Assembly (NCBI GenBank): GCA_002336105.1
Contig: DDEQ01000039.1
Location: 282,169-346,168, forward strand
Reading direction: 5' to 3'
Source: Chthonomonas sp. UBA1950
GTDB lineage: Bacteria > Armatimonadota > Fimbriimonadia > Fimbriimonadales > Fimbriimonadaceae
Length of the DNA stretch: 64,000 nucleotides
Made by a program: the position numbers and the translations under genes
The notes under the pieces: model-generated
The model's database searches: none
What the model was told of the DNA's origin: nothing
Seen by the model: the letters and a program-made list of their open reading frames with translations, nothing else
Shown here: positions 16,717 to 24,644 of the stretch, piece after piece
How the letters are laid out: the number at the start of each line of letters is the position of its first letter
Position numbering within the stretch: the stretch's first letter is position 1

Positions 16717-17011
16717 TCTCTTAGCGATTGCTGCGGTTCTATTGGTTGGATGTTCAAAAGACGAGGGTTCTGGCCTAACCAGCGACCAACAACAGGTCGC
16801 TGATAACCTATCCGCTTGGGCTAAGGACTCTGGTGGCGATTGGAACAAGCTGACGCCTGAACAGCAGAAAACTCTTGTGCAATCGACTGGCTCAGAGGCC
16901 ACCGCCAAGAAAGTGTTGGAAATGAAAGCTCATCCCCCAGCACCGATCGCGCCTGGACCTCCTCCCGGATGGAAACCTGGAAGCGCTCCAGCAAATCCTT
17001 CTCGCAACTAA
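16706..17011 (+). CDS. Small lipoprotein coupled to pseudopilin
   Basis: A 101-residue protein of unknown family. The signal peptide MRLSLLAIAAVLLVGC ends in the lipobox LVGC, so it should be lipid-anchored. The mature part has a short helical region (SDQQQVADNLSAWAKDSGGD) with a repeated LTPEQQK-like phrase and ends in a Pro-rich tail. The ATG at 16706 lies inside the last codons of the pseudopilin gene, which points to coupled translation and a shared task. A longer frame begins at 16544 but would cover the pseudopilin and destroy the signal peptide, so I rejected it. Confidence 0.78.
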   Translation: MRLSLLAIAAVLLVGCSKDEGSGLTSDQQQVADNLSAWAKDSGGDWNKLTPEQQKTLVQSTGSEATAKKVLEMKAHPPAPIAPGPPPGWKPGSAPANPSRN

Positions 17012-17015
17012 CTTA

Positions 17016-17040
17016 TGGTGCGGCACTTGACGCCGCACCA
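17016..17040 (+). terminator. Hairpin before the GH16 gene
   Basis: TGGTGCGGC (17016-17024) pairs perfectly with GCCGCACCA (17032-17040). It lies 5 bases after the lipoprotein stop and 16 bases before the GH16 start. Without a T run it may stabilise the upstream mRNA or attenuate read-through rather than end it fully. Confidence 0.5.
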
Positions 17041-17055
17041 AATCAAAGAAATCAA

Positions 17056-17874
17056 ATGACAATATTTCCGCTTCTTGTTTCGCTTTCTATGCCAGATGAA
17101 TCATTTAAGACGCTCGTTTGGTCCGACGAGTTTAGTGGGGCTGGTTCTTTCGATCAGTCAAAGTGGAAGCCCGAAGTTGGGTTCGTCAGAAACCACGAGT
17201 TGCAGTGGTACCAACCCGAGAACGCATTCCTTCGGCGTGGCAATTTGGTCATCGAGGCGAGACGTGAGAACAAGCCAAATCCAACCTATGCAGAAGCTGA
17301 ATCGTCGGATTGGAAGAAGTCTCGGAAGATCATCGAGTACACGTCGGCTTCATTGGTCTCGCAAAGAGAGTTCCTTTACGGCCGATTCGAGATTGAGGCG
17401 AAAATCGATATACAGTCCGGAATGTGGCCCGCAATTTGGACGTACGGAACCCGTCAGGAGTGGCCGGCCTCTGGTGAGATAGACATCATGGAGTATTACC
17501 GAGGCAACATCCTGGCAAATTTCGTGTGGGGTTCGTCAAAGCGTTGGAGCGGAATATGGAAGTCAACTACTCACGCGGTCGATCAGCTTGCTAAAGAGTC
17601 CGGATTTAAGGACACAAAAAGTTGGGCTAATCAATTTCATGTTTGGCGGATGGACTGGACCTCAGACTACATCGAGCTCTCAATTGATGGAAAATCGTTG
17701 AACCGAGTAACTCTCGATAAAACCTTTAACCAAAGCCCGGATGGACAAAATCCGTTTAGGCAACCTCATCATCTATTACTTAACCTCGCCATTGGGGGCG
17801 ATAATGGTGGCGATCCTTCGAATTCGAAGTTCCCGGCAAAAATGGAGGTCAAATACGTCCGAATCTATCAGTAA
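17056..17874 (+). CDS. Glycoside hydrolase family 16 beta-glucanase
   Basis: An enzyme of 272 residues with the GH16 jelly-roll. It opens with VWSDEFSGAGSFDQSKW, the standard GH16 first strand. The catalytic motif is GEIDIMEYY, giving Glu141 as nucleophile, Asp143 as helper and Glu146 as acid/base. MWPAIWTYG and FHVWRMDWTSDYIELSIDG are also conserved, as is the final LLNLAIGGDNGGDP. Likely substrates are beta-1,3 or mixed-linked glucans (laminarin, lichenan), not determinable from this alone. The short N-terminus (MTIFPLLVSLSMP) is a weak signal sequence; export is uncertain. A longer frame from 16969 overlaps the lipoprotein and was not chosen. Confidence 0.9.
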   Translation: MTIFPLLVSLSMPDESFKTLVWSDEFSGAGSFDQSKWKPEVGFVRNHELQWYQPENAFLRRGNLVIEARRENKPNPTYAEAESSDWKKSRKIIEYTSASLVSQREFLYGRFEIEAKIDIQSGMWPAIWTYGTRQEWPASGEIDIMEYYRGNILANFVWGSSKRWSGIWKSTTHAVDQLAKESGFKDTKSWANQFHVWRMDWTSDYIELSIDGKSLNRVTLDKTFNQSPDGQNPFRQPHHLLLNLAIGGDNGGDPSNSKFPAKMEVKYVRIYQ

Positions 17875-17879
17875 GAAGG

Positions 17880-17897
17880 GTGCCGGTTTCCCGGCAC
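17880..17897. terminator. Hairpin between convergent GH16 and pseudopilin genes
   Basis: GTGCCGG, loop TTTC, CCGGCAC form a compact 7-bp GC-rich stem only 5 bases after each stop codon region. No long T run follows on either strand. Position between two converging genes suggests a shared terminator. Confidence 0.55.
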
Positions 17898-17901
17898 GCC
17901 T

Positions 17902-18609
17902 CTACTGACAGGTCGTATCTTCACCACCCGTGAGATAGAATTTGTTGAATAAGGTATTGGGCATGAGCCATTTGGCGTGTCCATCAACAAAACCAACCAC
18001 TGAACCGTTTGTGTGTCGAGTGGAGACGTAACTCGCAGGTGGAGTCAGGTAGCCGTCAGGCGTTGAAGTGTTCTTCGTAAAGTTGGAATCTGTGCTCGCT
18101 GCGTCTAGGTTTACCCCTTCCAAGAAGAGTGCCCAAGCGGTCGTATCATCGTAGGCACTTGAAGGTTTCCCAATGGCAAAGCCTGTTGTGTAGACCGTCG
18201 TTGCGCAACCATTAAGTGCATACGAGTTGCCACTGACCTTGGCTTGCGAATCGGACGGACACTTAAAGATGTCCTTGTTTTTCGTGTAAGGGTAGAGCGA
18301 GCCCTGTGACATATCGAAGCCATGACCAGTGGTTGCCGTATTGGCTGGATAGACATCGTAGTATGCCCATCCACCGACGATCCCAACTCCGTTTGCAGAG
18401 TAAGTCGCGTTTGGGAGCACATCATCATTATCGGATTCGTACATGAAGATCGCGGTTCCGATCTGTTTCACGTTCGAGATACATTGAGTTTTCTTTGCTG
18501 CTTCTTTTGCCTGTGCAAAGACAGGAAATAAGATGGCGGCAAGAATCGCAATGATCGCAATTACTACCAGCAACTCGATTAATGTAAAACCTCTTCGGGT
18601 CATTTTCAT
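17902..18609 (-). CDS. Type II pseudopilin-like protein (H-X9-DG type)
   Basis: A 235-residue relative of the proteins at 15922 and 48765. The signal MKMTRRGFTLIELLVVIAI has the usual Gly before the cleavage site, followed by FPVFAQAKEAAKKTQCISNV, and the C-terminal domain has RHTNGSVVGFVDGHAKW, an exact H-X9-DG motif. Three cysteines in the mature part (including CATTVY and the final TTCQ) could form a disulfide. A strong AAAGGAGT ribosome site precedes the ATG at 18609. The adjacent upstream gene on the same strand encodes a small exported protein 20 bases away. Confidence 0.88.
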   Translation of the reverse strand: MKMTRRGFTLIELLVVIAIIAILAAILFPVFAQAKEAAKKTQCISNVKQIGTAIFMYESDNDDVLPNATYSANGVGIVGGWAYYDVYPANTATTGHGFDMSQGSLYPYTKNKDIFKCPSDSQAKVSGNSYALNGCATTVYTTGFAIGKPSSAYDDTTAWALFLEGVNLDAASTDSNFTKNTSTPDGYLTPPASYVSTRHTNGSVVGFVDGHAKWLMPNTLFNKFYLTGGEDTTCQ

Positions 18610-18629
18610 ACTCCTTTGTGTTGCTTCAC

Positions 18630-18908
18630 CTAGGCAACACTCATCCCAGCATTGTCATTCATTAGGTTTTCCCGTTGAAAAACCCCTTTTTTGATCTTTA
18701 TTACGGTCGATGAAGTTGGTTTTGTCTTCAATTGAAGCAGTCCCATTATTTGGTGCAAGTGTTCGCAGGTTTTGTATGCTAGGTTGTCTAGCGGTCTGTC
18801 TTTTTCCGACGGCACTTGGCAGCTTAGTAGCGGAGGAAAAGCACCGTACCCACCTACAAGCATCATTCCAAAGCCTACGGTTCCGACCAGCAAAGTTGTA
18901 TTTTTCAT
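18630..18908 (-). CDS. Small exported protein of unknown function
   Basis: A 92-residue protein that I do not recognise. It starts MKNTTLLVGTVGFGMMLVGG, a signal-peptide-like or single membrane segment, with GAGG ribosome site 6-9 bases before the ATG at 18908. The mature part has two cysteines and no clear motif. A longer frame from 18977 would run through the strong hairpin at 18961-18990, so I used the internal start. It lies 20 bases upstream of a pseudopilin gene and may be co-transcribed with it. It could also be a non-coding leader; conservation was not tested. Confidence 0.5.
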   Translation of the reverse strand: MKNTTLLVGTVGFGMMLVGGYGAFPPLLSCQVPSEKDRPLDNLAYKTCEHLHQIMGLLQLKTKPTSSTVIKIKKGVFQRENLMNDNAGMSVA

Positions 18909-18960
18909 GCGATTTCCTCGACCAAATCGATCGACGAATTCAATGTGCATCACAAAGATG

Positions 18961-18990
18961 AAAGGCGAATGAGTCACCTCATTCGCCTTT
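18961..18990 (-). terminator. Strong terminator hairpin after the VanW gene
   Basis: AAAGGCGAATGAG (18961-18973), loop TCAC, CTCATTCGCCTTT (18978-18990): a perfect 13-bp stem located 26 bases after the VanW stop codon on the minus strand. The stem itself ends in TTT and a modest T-rich tail follows. Confidence 0.75.
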
Positions 18991-19015
18991 CAATCCCAGC
19001 TAGTTTGCTTTTGTT

Positions 19016-20365
19016 CTAACCTTTTGGAGCCGCTTGCGAACCTAAAGCAGGAGCTTGAGTTGATTTGCTCACTGCTACGATTTTTGGCGAGCCAGGATAC
19101 TTACTGTGAGCCAAGACTTCCCTTCTAACTAATTGGCCGTTCTTGTAAACCGATCTATAGGTCGTCACTTCGTGACCGGCGCCACCAGCATCAACGACCT
19201 TCTTCTTACCTGGTGACACGGTTGCGTCACCCACTGTTTGTACACCACGACTCCAGCTACGATAACCGCTTGATGTGATCTTGACGGATAACCCTGGATC
19301 TTTCTTCCCAAGCAACCGAAAAGTGAGTGCGCCGGGCTTGTATTCCGATGTCACTGCAATAGGTGTCTCTGTATTGTTTTGAAAGATCAGATCACGAGTG
19401 CCATAGTCGACGGTTGCGTCTCTTCCAATTGGAACATATGGGACGGCCATCGAGTGATTTGATCGTTGCTTAATCTGCAGATCGGCAAAGATTGCAGCGT
19501 TGTAGAGGGTGGTGCTGACCTGGCAGATGCCGCCTCCAACATCAATATCGTGTTTGCCATTCTTAAATACGCCAGCAATCTGGAATCCTGATTGAATCGT
19601 CCTGCGCCCTACCACAGTGTTAAAGCTGAACTTATCTCCGGGCATCAAGATCAAACCGTTAATCTTGCTAGAGGCTAGTTTAATGTTCGCGCAGCGAGTC
19701 TTTTTTGAAGTTGGAAAGTGGGTCGTAAAGGTGCTGATGACATCACTGATCTTTGCCAGTTCTTCATCCTTCATCGACTTCTCAGACTCTTTCAGTGGCA
19801 ACTTCACTTCATGGTCCGTCTTCAATGCGGAGATGACGGCATCTTCAAGCTTAGCGCTATCCAACTGAACAACCGAAGTCTCTGGCGTCCTAACTATTTG
19901 CCCATCAACGAACTTCACTGTTGCAGGCTTCGTAGGGCCAACAGCTTTCCGAATCTCAAGCTCAAGTGGCTTGAGGTCAAACTTAAACCCCTTGTAAATT
20001 GGTTCAAAAGACTGCTTGTCATGAGTTTCATCTTGGACCTTATCTTTAATGTTCTCGACGACATCCATGAATGGAAGTTGGGCAACGGTGGCAGCGTCAT
20101 CAATCGTTACGCCTAAATTTGTTGCAGTCCTAGAAGGAAGCTCAAATTTGGGTGTTTGACTACTGATCTTCAGTTCGTCACGTTTGGTTTGTTCCCACCA
20201 AGAACGCACTTTGAAGGCAGCTTCATCCTTTCGCAACCCTCCAAGTGCAAGAGGTCCTACAAAAACGTTGGGCTTCACCAGCGGCTCATACCGAGCGGCA
20301 ATGATCGTCACACCCAGAACTCCCGATAAGGAGCTCGCTAATACACCTACTAAAACCTTGTTCAT
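19016..20365 (-). CDS. VanW family protein with G5-like end
   Basis: An envelope protein of about 449 residues. It starts MNKVLVGVLASSLSGVLGVT, a signal anchor. The middle region (about 45-215) resembles the paired PG-binding-4-like repeats found before VanW domains. The VanW domain itself shows LILMPGDKFSFNTVVGRRT, then GGGICQVSTTLYNAAIFADL and the RSNHSMAVPYVPIGRDATVD block. The C-terminal stretch EVTTYRSVYKNGQLVRREVL is a G5-like repeat. VanW proteins are linked to the cell wall but have no proven reaction. The frame opens at 20407; I chose the ATG at 20365 before the hydrophobic anchor. Bases 20366-20492 hold nothing identifiable. Confidence 0.88.
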   Translation of the reverse strand: MNKVLVGVLASSLSGVLGVTIIAARYEPLVKPNVFVGPLALGGLRKDEAAFKVRSWWEQTKRDELKISSQTPKFELPSRTATNLGVTIDDAATVAQLPFMDVVENIKDKVQDETHDKQSFEPIYKGFKFDLKPLELEIRKAVGPTKPATVKFVDGQIVRTPETSVVQLDSAKLEDAVISALKTDHEVKLPLKESEKSMKDEELAKISDVISTFTTHFPTSKKTRCANIKLASSKINGLILMPGDKFSFNTVVGRRTIQSGFQIAGVFKNGKHDIDVGGGICQVSTTLYNAAIFADLQIKQRSNHSMAVPYVPIGRDATVDYGTRDLIFQNNTETPIAVTSEYKPGALTFRLLGKKDPGLSVKITSSGYRSWSRGVQTVGDATVSPGKKKVVDAGGAGHEVTTYRSVYKNGQLVRREVLAHSKYPGSPKIVAVSKSTQAPALGSQAAPKG

Positions 20366-20492
20366 GGAAGCCAATGCCGAAGCTAGTTCAAGACAATACG
20401 AACCCACATTATGGACTAGAACCGTATGTCCTTACCGCCACCACTCCATAAGAAGAGCTGAGAACAAAAAATGTTTCTATGAAATAGTGATT

Positions 20493-21239
20493 TTAGTGTG
20501 TTGTAACAAGCCTCAATAACACTTCGGCGTCTTTGACGACCTGTTCAGTCGAATCATTTAATACAAATTCGAGAAATGCCCAGCAGTCGCGCGGAACAAG
20601 ACTAAAAAACTTTAACCATCGAGCTTCACCGTCTGCGAGCGTCAGTCGGTCAGTAAATGAAGTTGCCCAATGAAACACATGCAGGTGGGCTAGTTTGTCG
20701 TTAACGACTCGAATTCCCTCTAAACACTCTTCGTCTGACGCCAGAACGGGTGGTTGCCAGTAGGAAAGCAAGCTAGATTCGGCCAAAAATCGTCGGCTAG
20801 TCTCTATGCTCGATGTCACCGTTCCAGAATGCCACTCGAGTGCAGGGACAACGCCAAACTCAGTTGCGGCTTGACTCACTTCTTCAGCGGCTAAAACGAG
20901 ATCAGACCACTCCGATTCGGTGAGCTCCGGTCCGTTTTTTGAACCTCCCCAAATTCGTACAGTTTCAGCTCCTAAAACTGCAGCAGTCTCAAATGCGCGC
21001 TTTGCTTCGTCAATCGGTTCGCCAAGTCTGAAGTACGAACCGTAAGAAGGGGTCTCGATATTCGCTTCTTTACAGGCATCGCGAATCTTCTTGGCGATAG
21101 AGACGTTTCCCGCAGGCGCGTGGACATCTCCTCCCCATTCGATGCCTTCCAGGGGCGAATTCATAACTACGTTCAGAACATCACGCCAAGGCAATTGACG
21201 AAGCGTAACAGAACACAATCCCGGACGAATCGTCGGCAC
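20493..21239 (-). CDS. Sugar phosphate isomerase/epimerase-like TIM barrel
   Basis: A 248-residue protein of the xylose-isomerase-like AP endonuclease-2 superfamily. Features: the first strand RPGLCSVTLRQLPWRDVLNV, GIEWGGDVHAPAG with metal-side residues, VRIWGGSKNG, PALEWHSGTVTSS with a metal-binding Glu and His, and LAHLHVFHW near the end. These enzymes isomerise or epimerise sugars and inositols with a divalent metal. It is the last gene of the sugar ABC importer run (its start overlaps the permease stop by one base), so it probably acts on the imported compound. Confidence 0.82.
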   Translation of the reverse strand: MPTIRPGLCSVTLRQLPWRDVLNVVMNSPLEGIEWGGDVHAPAGNVSIAKKIRDACKEANIETPSYGSYFRLGEPIDEAKRAFETAAVLGAETVRIWGGSKNGPELTESEWSDLVLAAEEVSQAATEFGVVPALEWHSGTVTSSIETSRRFLAESSLLSYWQPPVLASDEECLEGIRVVNDKLAHLHVFHWATSFTDRLTLADGEARWLKFFSLVPRDCWAFLEFVLNDSTEQVVKDAEVLLRLVTTH

Positions 21240-22060
21240 TAACGACCACCCATCCCACTCATCGCAATGCCCTTAAGGAAGTATCTTTGGGCACAGAAAA
21301 AGATGATGATTGTCGGCAAGATATGAATCAAAGAAGCGGCCATGACCAGCTCAAAATTCCCGCCAAAGGTGTCCTGGAACATTCTCAATCCGACAGCGAC
21401 GGTGTACTTTTCTGGTGAGTTGAGATAGATCAAAGGCGCTTCGAATGAATCCCAATTTCCGATGAATGAAAACACTGCAACGGTCGTGATCGCCGGCACA
21501 GCCAATGGCATTAATATTTGCCACCAAATACGAATGTATCCCGCTCCATCCAGCATTGCGGCCTCGTCCAACTCTCGCGGAACGCTCATAAAGAACTGGC
21601 GAAGCAAAAACACAAAAAGTGCGCTACTGAAAAAGGCTGGAATCGTAAGGGGATAAAAAGTATCGATAGCGTGTAAAGCCCGCCAAATCATAAAGTTTGG
21701 GATCATCGTGACTTGATGAGGCAGCATCATCGTGGCGAGCATCAATCCAAAAACCAGATCCTTGCCTTTGAACCTAAACCTTGAAAAACCGTAGGCAACC
21801 AGTGACGAAGAAAGCACTGTACCAACTGTGCAAACGACGGTTAGAAACAGGGTGTTCAGCACAAATGTGCTGAAAGGGAGCACGGTCCACGCCTTTGGAA
21901 AGTTCCCCCACTCGATGTGCTGAGGAATCATCCTCTCGGGAGCAATCGCAAACTCTTGCGGAGACTTAACTGCCGCCGAAACGGTCCAGAGAAGCGGCGT
22001 AGCGAACGCAATCGAGAACCCGATGAGCAGCATCAAAACGAGTGCCTTGGTGAGCCTCAT
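21239..22060 (-). CDS. Sugar ABC transporter permease, MalG type
   Basis: A 273-residue inner-membrane permease with six hydrophobic segments. The cytoplasmic EAA loop reads ELDEAAMLDGAGYIRIWWQI followed by LMPLAVPA, the contact point for the ATPase. The order of binding protein, MalF-like, then MalG-like permease is the standard carbohydrate uptake (CUT1) layout. The start overlaps the stop of the preceding permease by 4 bases. No ATPase gene is in the run; the MalK-type protein at 34716-35861 is the only candidate in this window. Confidence 0.93.
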   Translation of the reverse strand: MRLTKALVLMLLIGFSIAFATPLLWTVSAAVKSPQEFAIAPERMIPQHIEWGNFPKAWTVLPFSTFVLNTLFLTVVCTVGTVLSSSLVAYGFSRFRFKGKDLVFGLMLATMMLPHQVTMIPNFMIWRALHAIDTFYPLTIPAFFSSALFVFLLRQFFMSVPRELDEAAMLDGAGYIRIWWQILMPLAVPAITTVAVFSFIGNWDSFEAPLIYLNSPEKYTVAVGLRMFQDTFGGNFELVMAASLIHILPTIIIFFCAQRYFLKGIAMSGMGGR

Positions 22061-22938
22061 CGACTAGCTCCTTCGTAGTGAACCCATCTCTTACCTGCTG
22101 CAAATTGAATGCCTGTGAGAGCCAGCAGGATGATAAATAGAACCCATGCCATTGCGCTTGCTTTGCCTAATTTGAACTGCTCAAAAGCCGTTGTAAACAG
22201 GTAGAGAGCATAAAAGCGTGTCGCGTTGTTTGGCCCTCCACCCGTCATCACGTAGGCACTGGTGAAGACCTGAAAAGACCCGATGACACCCATGACCACG
22301 TTGAAAAACATCACGGGACTCAGAAGCGGTAACGTCACCGACCGGAACCTACGCCATGCTCCTGCACCGTCCAACATTGCAGCCTCGTGATAGTTGTCGC
22401 TAATGCCCTGAAGGCCAGCAAGGAAAATCACCATTCTCATGCCGCCCGCCCCCCAAAGGGACATCAGAACGAAGGCGTAAATTGTAAACTTCTCGTTCTG
22501 AAGCCAGTCTACAGGGGGTAGCCCGACCCATTCGACAACCTGATTAAGAGCGCCATTGTCGGTGTTTAGCAACCATTGCCAAAGCAATGCCGAGGCGACT
22601 CCAGGAACGATTGACGGCAAATAGAACAAGGTTCGAAAAAGCTTCAATCCACCAACTTTCTGGTTGAGCAACACCGCAAGCGCAAGCGAAGCGGCAATCC
22701 CTAAAGGAACGGACAACACGGCATACGTCATCGTCACTTGGAGTGATTTCCAAAAGATCCGATCCACGAAAAAGAGCCGCTGATAGTTTGCGGCTCCAAC
22801 GAACTCCATTGAATGTAAATCGTAAGTGTGGAAGCTAAGGTAGAGCGAGGTTAGCATTGGCCCCGCAGTGAAGCAGAGGAAACCGATGATCCATGGGCTA
22901 ATGAGAATCCATCCCCACAACGCTTCGCGCTTCTTCAC
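22057..22938 (-). CDS. Sugar ABC transporter permease, MalF type
   Basis: A 293-residue inner-membrane permease with six predicted helices and the EAA loop NYHEAAMLDGAGAWRRFRSV followed by TLPLLSP. The N-terminus (REALWGWILISPWIIGFLCF) is typical of UgpA/MalF-like CUT1 permeases. Both its start and its stop overlap neighbouring genes by 4 bases, so binding protein and both permeases are translated together. The sugar cannot be predicted reliably. Confidence 0.93.
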   Translation of the reverse strand: MKKREALWGWILISPWIIGFLCFTAGPMLTSLYLSFHTYDLHSMEFVGAANYQRLFFVDRIFWKSLQVTMTYAVLSVPLGIAASLALAVLLNQKVGGLKLFRTLFYLPSIVPGVASALLWQWLLNTDNGALNQVVEWVGLPPVDWLQNEKFTIYAFVLMSLWGAGGMRMVIFLAGLQGISDNYHEAAMLDGAGAWRRFRSVTLPLLSPVMFFNVVMGVIGSFQVFTSAYVMTGGGPNNATRFYALYLFTTAFEQFKLGKASAMAWVLFIILLALTGIQFAAGKRWVHYEGASR

Positions 22939-24227
22939 AAACCCTCCCGGGTAGACAGAGCCAGATCTGCACGTTTCTTAGCCTCTTGAGCAGCACCTTT
23001 AACATCTGAAGAATTGCCACTCATCAGGTTATCAAGGCCGCTGTTGTATTCGCCAACCCAATCGTTCCATCGACTGGTTATCGGGAAAGGAACGCCATGC
23101 TCAATCGTGTAAAGAAAGGAATCGATGTGCCGTGGGGCGATATCAGACTTAAGGTATTCCTTGCTGTAAGCAATCGACTTACGCGATGGGAACGTTCTAC
23201 GCAAATCGATTGCTAACTGCTTCTCGATTTCGGGGCTGGTAAGAAACTTCATGAACTCCCAAGCCTCTTTTGGATGCTTGGTTTCTGCATACATGGAAAG
23301 CTGGTTACCCTTAACGATGTATTTGCTTCCGGGAACGCACGGCATAGGCACGACATCCCAATCAAAGCTCTTAATCACTTGACGGTATCTCGGGGTCATT
23401 CCCATGAAGTCAAAGTACATCCCCAACTTGCCCGACTCAAACGAAAAAACGGAGTTGGCAGATTGGCTTGGTGTTGGAGCAGCATGATATTTGTGACGAA
23501 GCTCGTACCAAAACTTCCACGTCTCTGTGCCCGATTCATTGCTCAGCATGACGCGAGTCTGCGAAGGGTCCATGATCTGCCCGCCTCGAACTTGCACCGT
23601 GGCATAGGTAATCGGCATGTAGGGGATCGAGGCTCCAAATTGTGAATATCGCCCGTGACTTCCCTTCTTGGTCATCTTGATCGCGTATTCACGGAAGGCG
23701 TCCCATGTCCACTTTCCTTGGCGAAAAAGATCGTAAGGATCCTCTAGCCCTGCATTCTTAACTAGCGTTTTGTTGTAGTAAATCAGCGGACCGCCAAACA
23801 GAACATTCAGCCCGTAAAGTTTGCCATTATATCGACCTTCGTCGATAGCTGACTTAAAGAAGTCATCCAGAGAAAAACCCTTATCCTCTTTGATGAGATC
23901 ATCAAGGGCATAAAAGTAGTCTTTCTTAACCAGCGACGGAAAGCCGTAATGGTCCACGCGCATAATGTCTGGCGCGGTGTGCGATGCCAACATCACAAGC
24001 ATTTTGTTGCCGTAGGCAGAGGACGGAACTTTGAAAAAGCGAACGTGTACACGGTCTTGTCGCTCGTTGAACTTCGCGCACATCCGCTCTTCGAGCTCGA
24101 GCTGTTCTGGGTTCCCCCAAGCCATATAGCGCAGTTGGATTTTTCCGTCGTCGCTTTTCATGCAACCAGAAAGACTAGCTACCGCGACAAGGAATACAAA
24201 CCTCAGCGTTTGTTTGATCCCTTTCAT
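22935..24227 (-). CDS. Sugar ABC transporter substrate-binding lipoprotein
   Basis: A 430-residue periplasmic binding protein. MKGIKQTLRFVFLVAVASLSGC ends in a lipobox, so it is tethered to the membrane. The mature part follows the family-1 extracellular solute-binding fold: IQLRYMAWGNPEQLELEERM, APDIMRVDHYGFPSLVKKD, LYGLNVLFGGPLIYYNKTLV with GKWTWDAFREY, and KEAWEFMKFLTSPEIEKQLA near the end. This collects a sugar or oligosaccharide for the two permeases downstream. It is the first gene of the run; the short space to 24275 should hold its promoter, but no clear boxes stand out. Confidence 0.92.
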   Translation of the reverse strand: MKGIKQTLRFVFLVAVASLSGCMKSDDGKIQLRYMAWGNPEQLELEERMCAKFNERQDRVHVRFFKVPSSAYGNKMLVMLASHTAPDIMRVDHYGFPSLVKKDYFYALDDLIKEDKGFSLDDFFKSAIDEGRYNGKLYGLNVLFGGPLIYYNKTLVKNAGLEDPYDLFRQGKWTWDAFREYAIKMTKKGSHGRYSQFGASIPYMPITYATVQVRGGQIMDPSQTRVMLSNESGTETWKFWYELRHKYHAAPTPSQSANSVFSFESGKLGMYFDFMGMTPRYRQVIKSFDWDVVPMPCVPGSKYIVKGNQLSMYAETKHPKEAWEFMKFLTSPEIEKQLAIDLRRTFPSRKSIAYSKEYLKSDIAPRHIDSFLYTIEHGVPFPITSRWNDWVGEYNSGLDNLMSGNSSDVKGAAQEAKKRADLALSTREGL

Positions 24228-24275
24228 TCTATGCAGGTCATGTTACTTGCGAACAGACCAATATCGGGCCTATAT

Positions 24276-24644
24276 TCACCGAAAATGGCGATTCCATCGC
24301 ATTCTCTGATCGTAATAAGATATTTCTAAGCTGTTTCCGTGTCCAATCACCCCAAGCGTGATATCGCCGGGCGCAGTTGTCGGTTTGCCATCGGTCGCAA
24401 ATCGATCGAAGTGAAAAACCAGATGCCGCCCGTCAAAGGTGTATTTTCCTGTTGCTACGAGCGAGTATGCACCAGCTGTAATTTCAAATCCATTTCGAGA
24501 ATTGAGCTTAATCAAGCTGGACTTTGCGTTATTCAGAGGGAAATCTCCCTTCCAGGCGCCTTCAATGGTCTGCCCCGTACATCCCAAACATATAACTGCT
24601 ATCGAGACAGACGCAGCCTTCGTAGGACACAATCGAGATAACAT
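24276..24644 (-). CDS. Small lipoprotein of unknown function
   Basis: About 122 residues, family not recognised. Starting at the ATG at 24644 the N-terminus is MLSRLCPTKAASVSIAVICL followed by GC, a plausible lipobox. The mature part begins IEGAWKGDFPLNN and has alternating strands (GKYTFDGRHLVFHFDRF), suggesting a small lipocalin-like beta fold similar in style to the protein at 32806. Its start codon and that of the divergent DsbA-RibD gene share the palindrome CATG at 24642-24645. An in-frame upstream start at 24662 is possible. Confidence 0.6.
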   Translation of the reverse strand: MLSRLCPTKAASVSIAVICLGCTGQTIEGAWKGDFPLNNAKSSLIKLNSRNGFEITAGAYSLVATGKYTFDGRHLVFHFDRFATDGKPTTAPGDITLGVIGHGNSLEISYYDQRMRWNRHFR

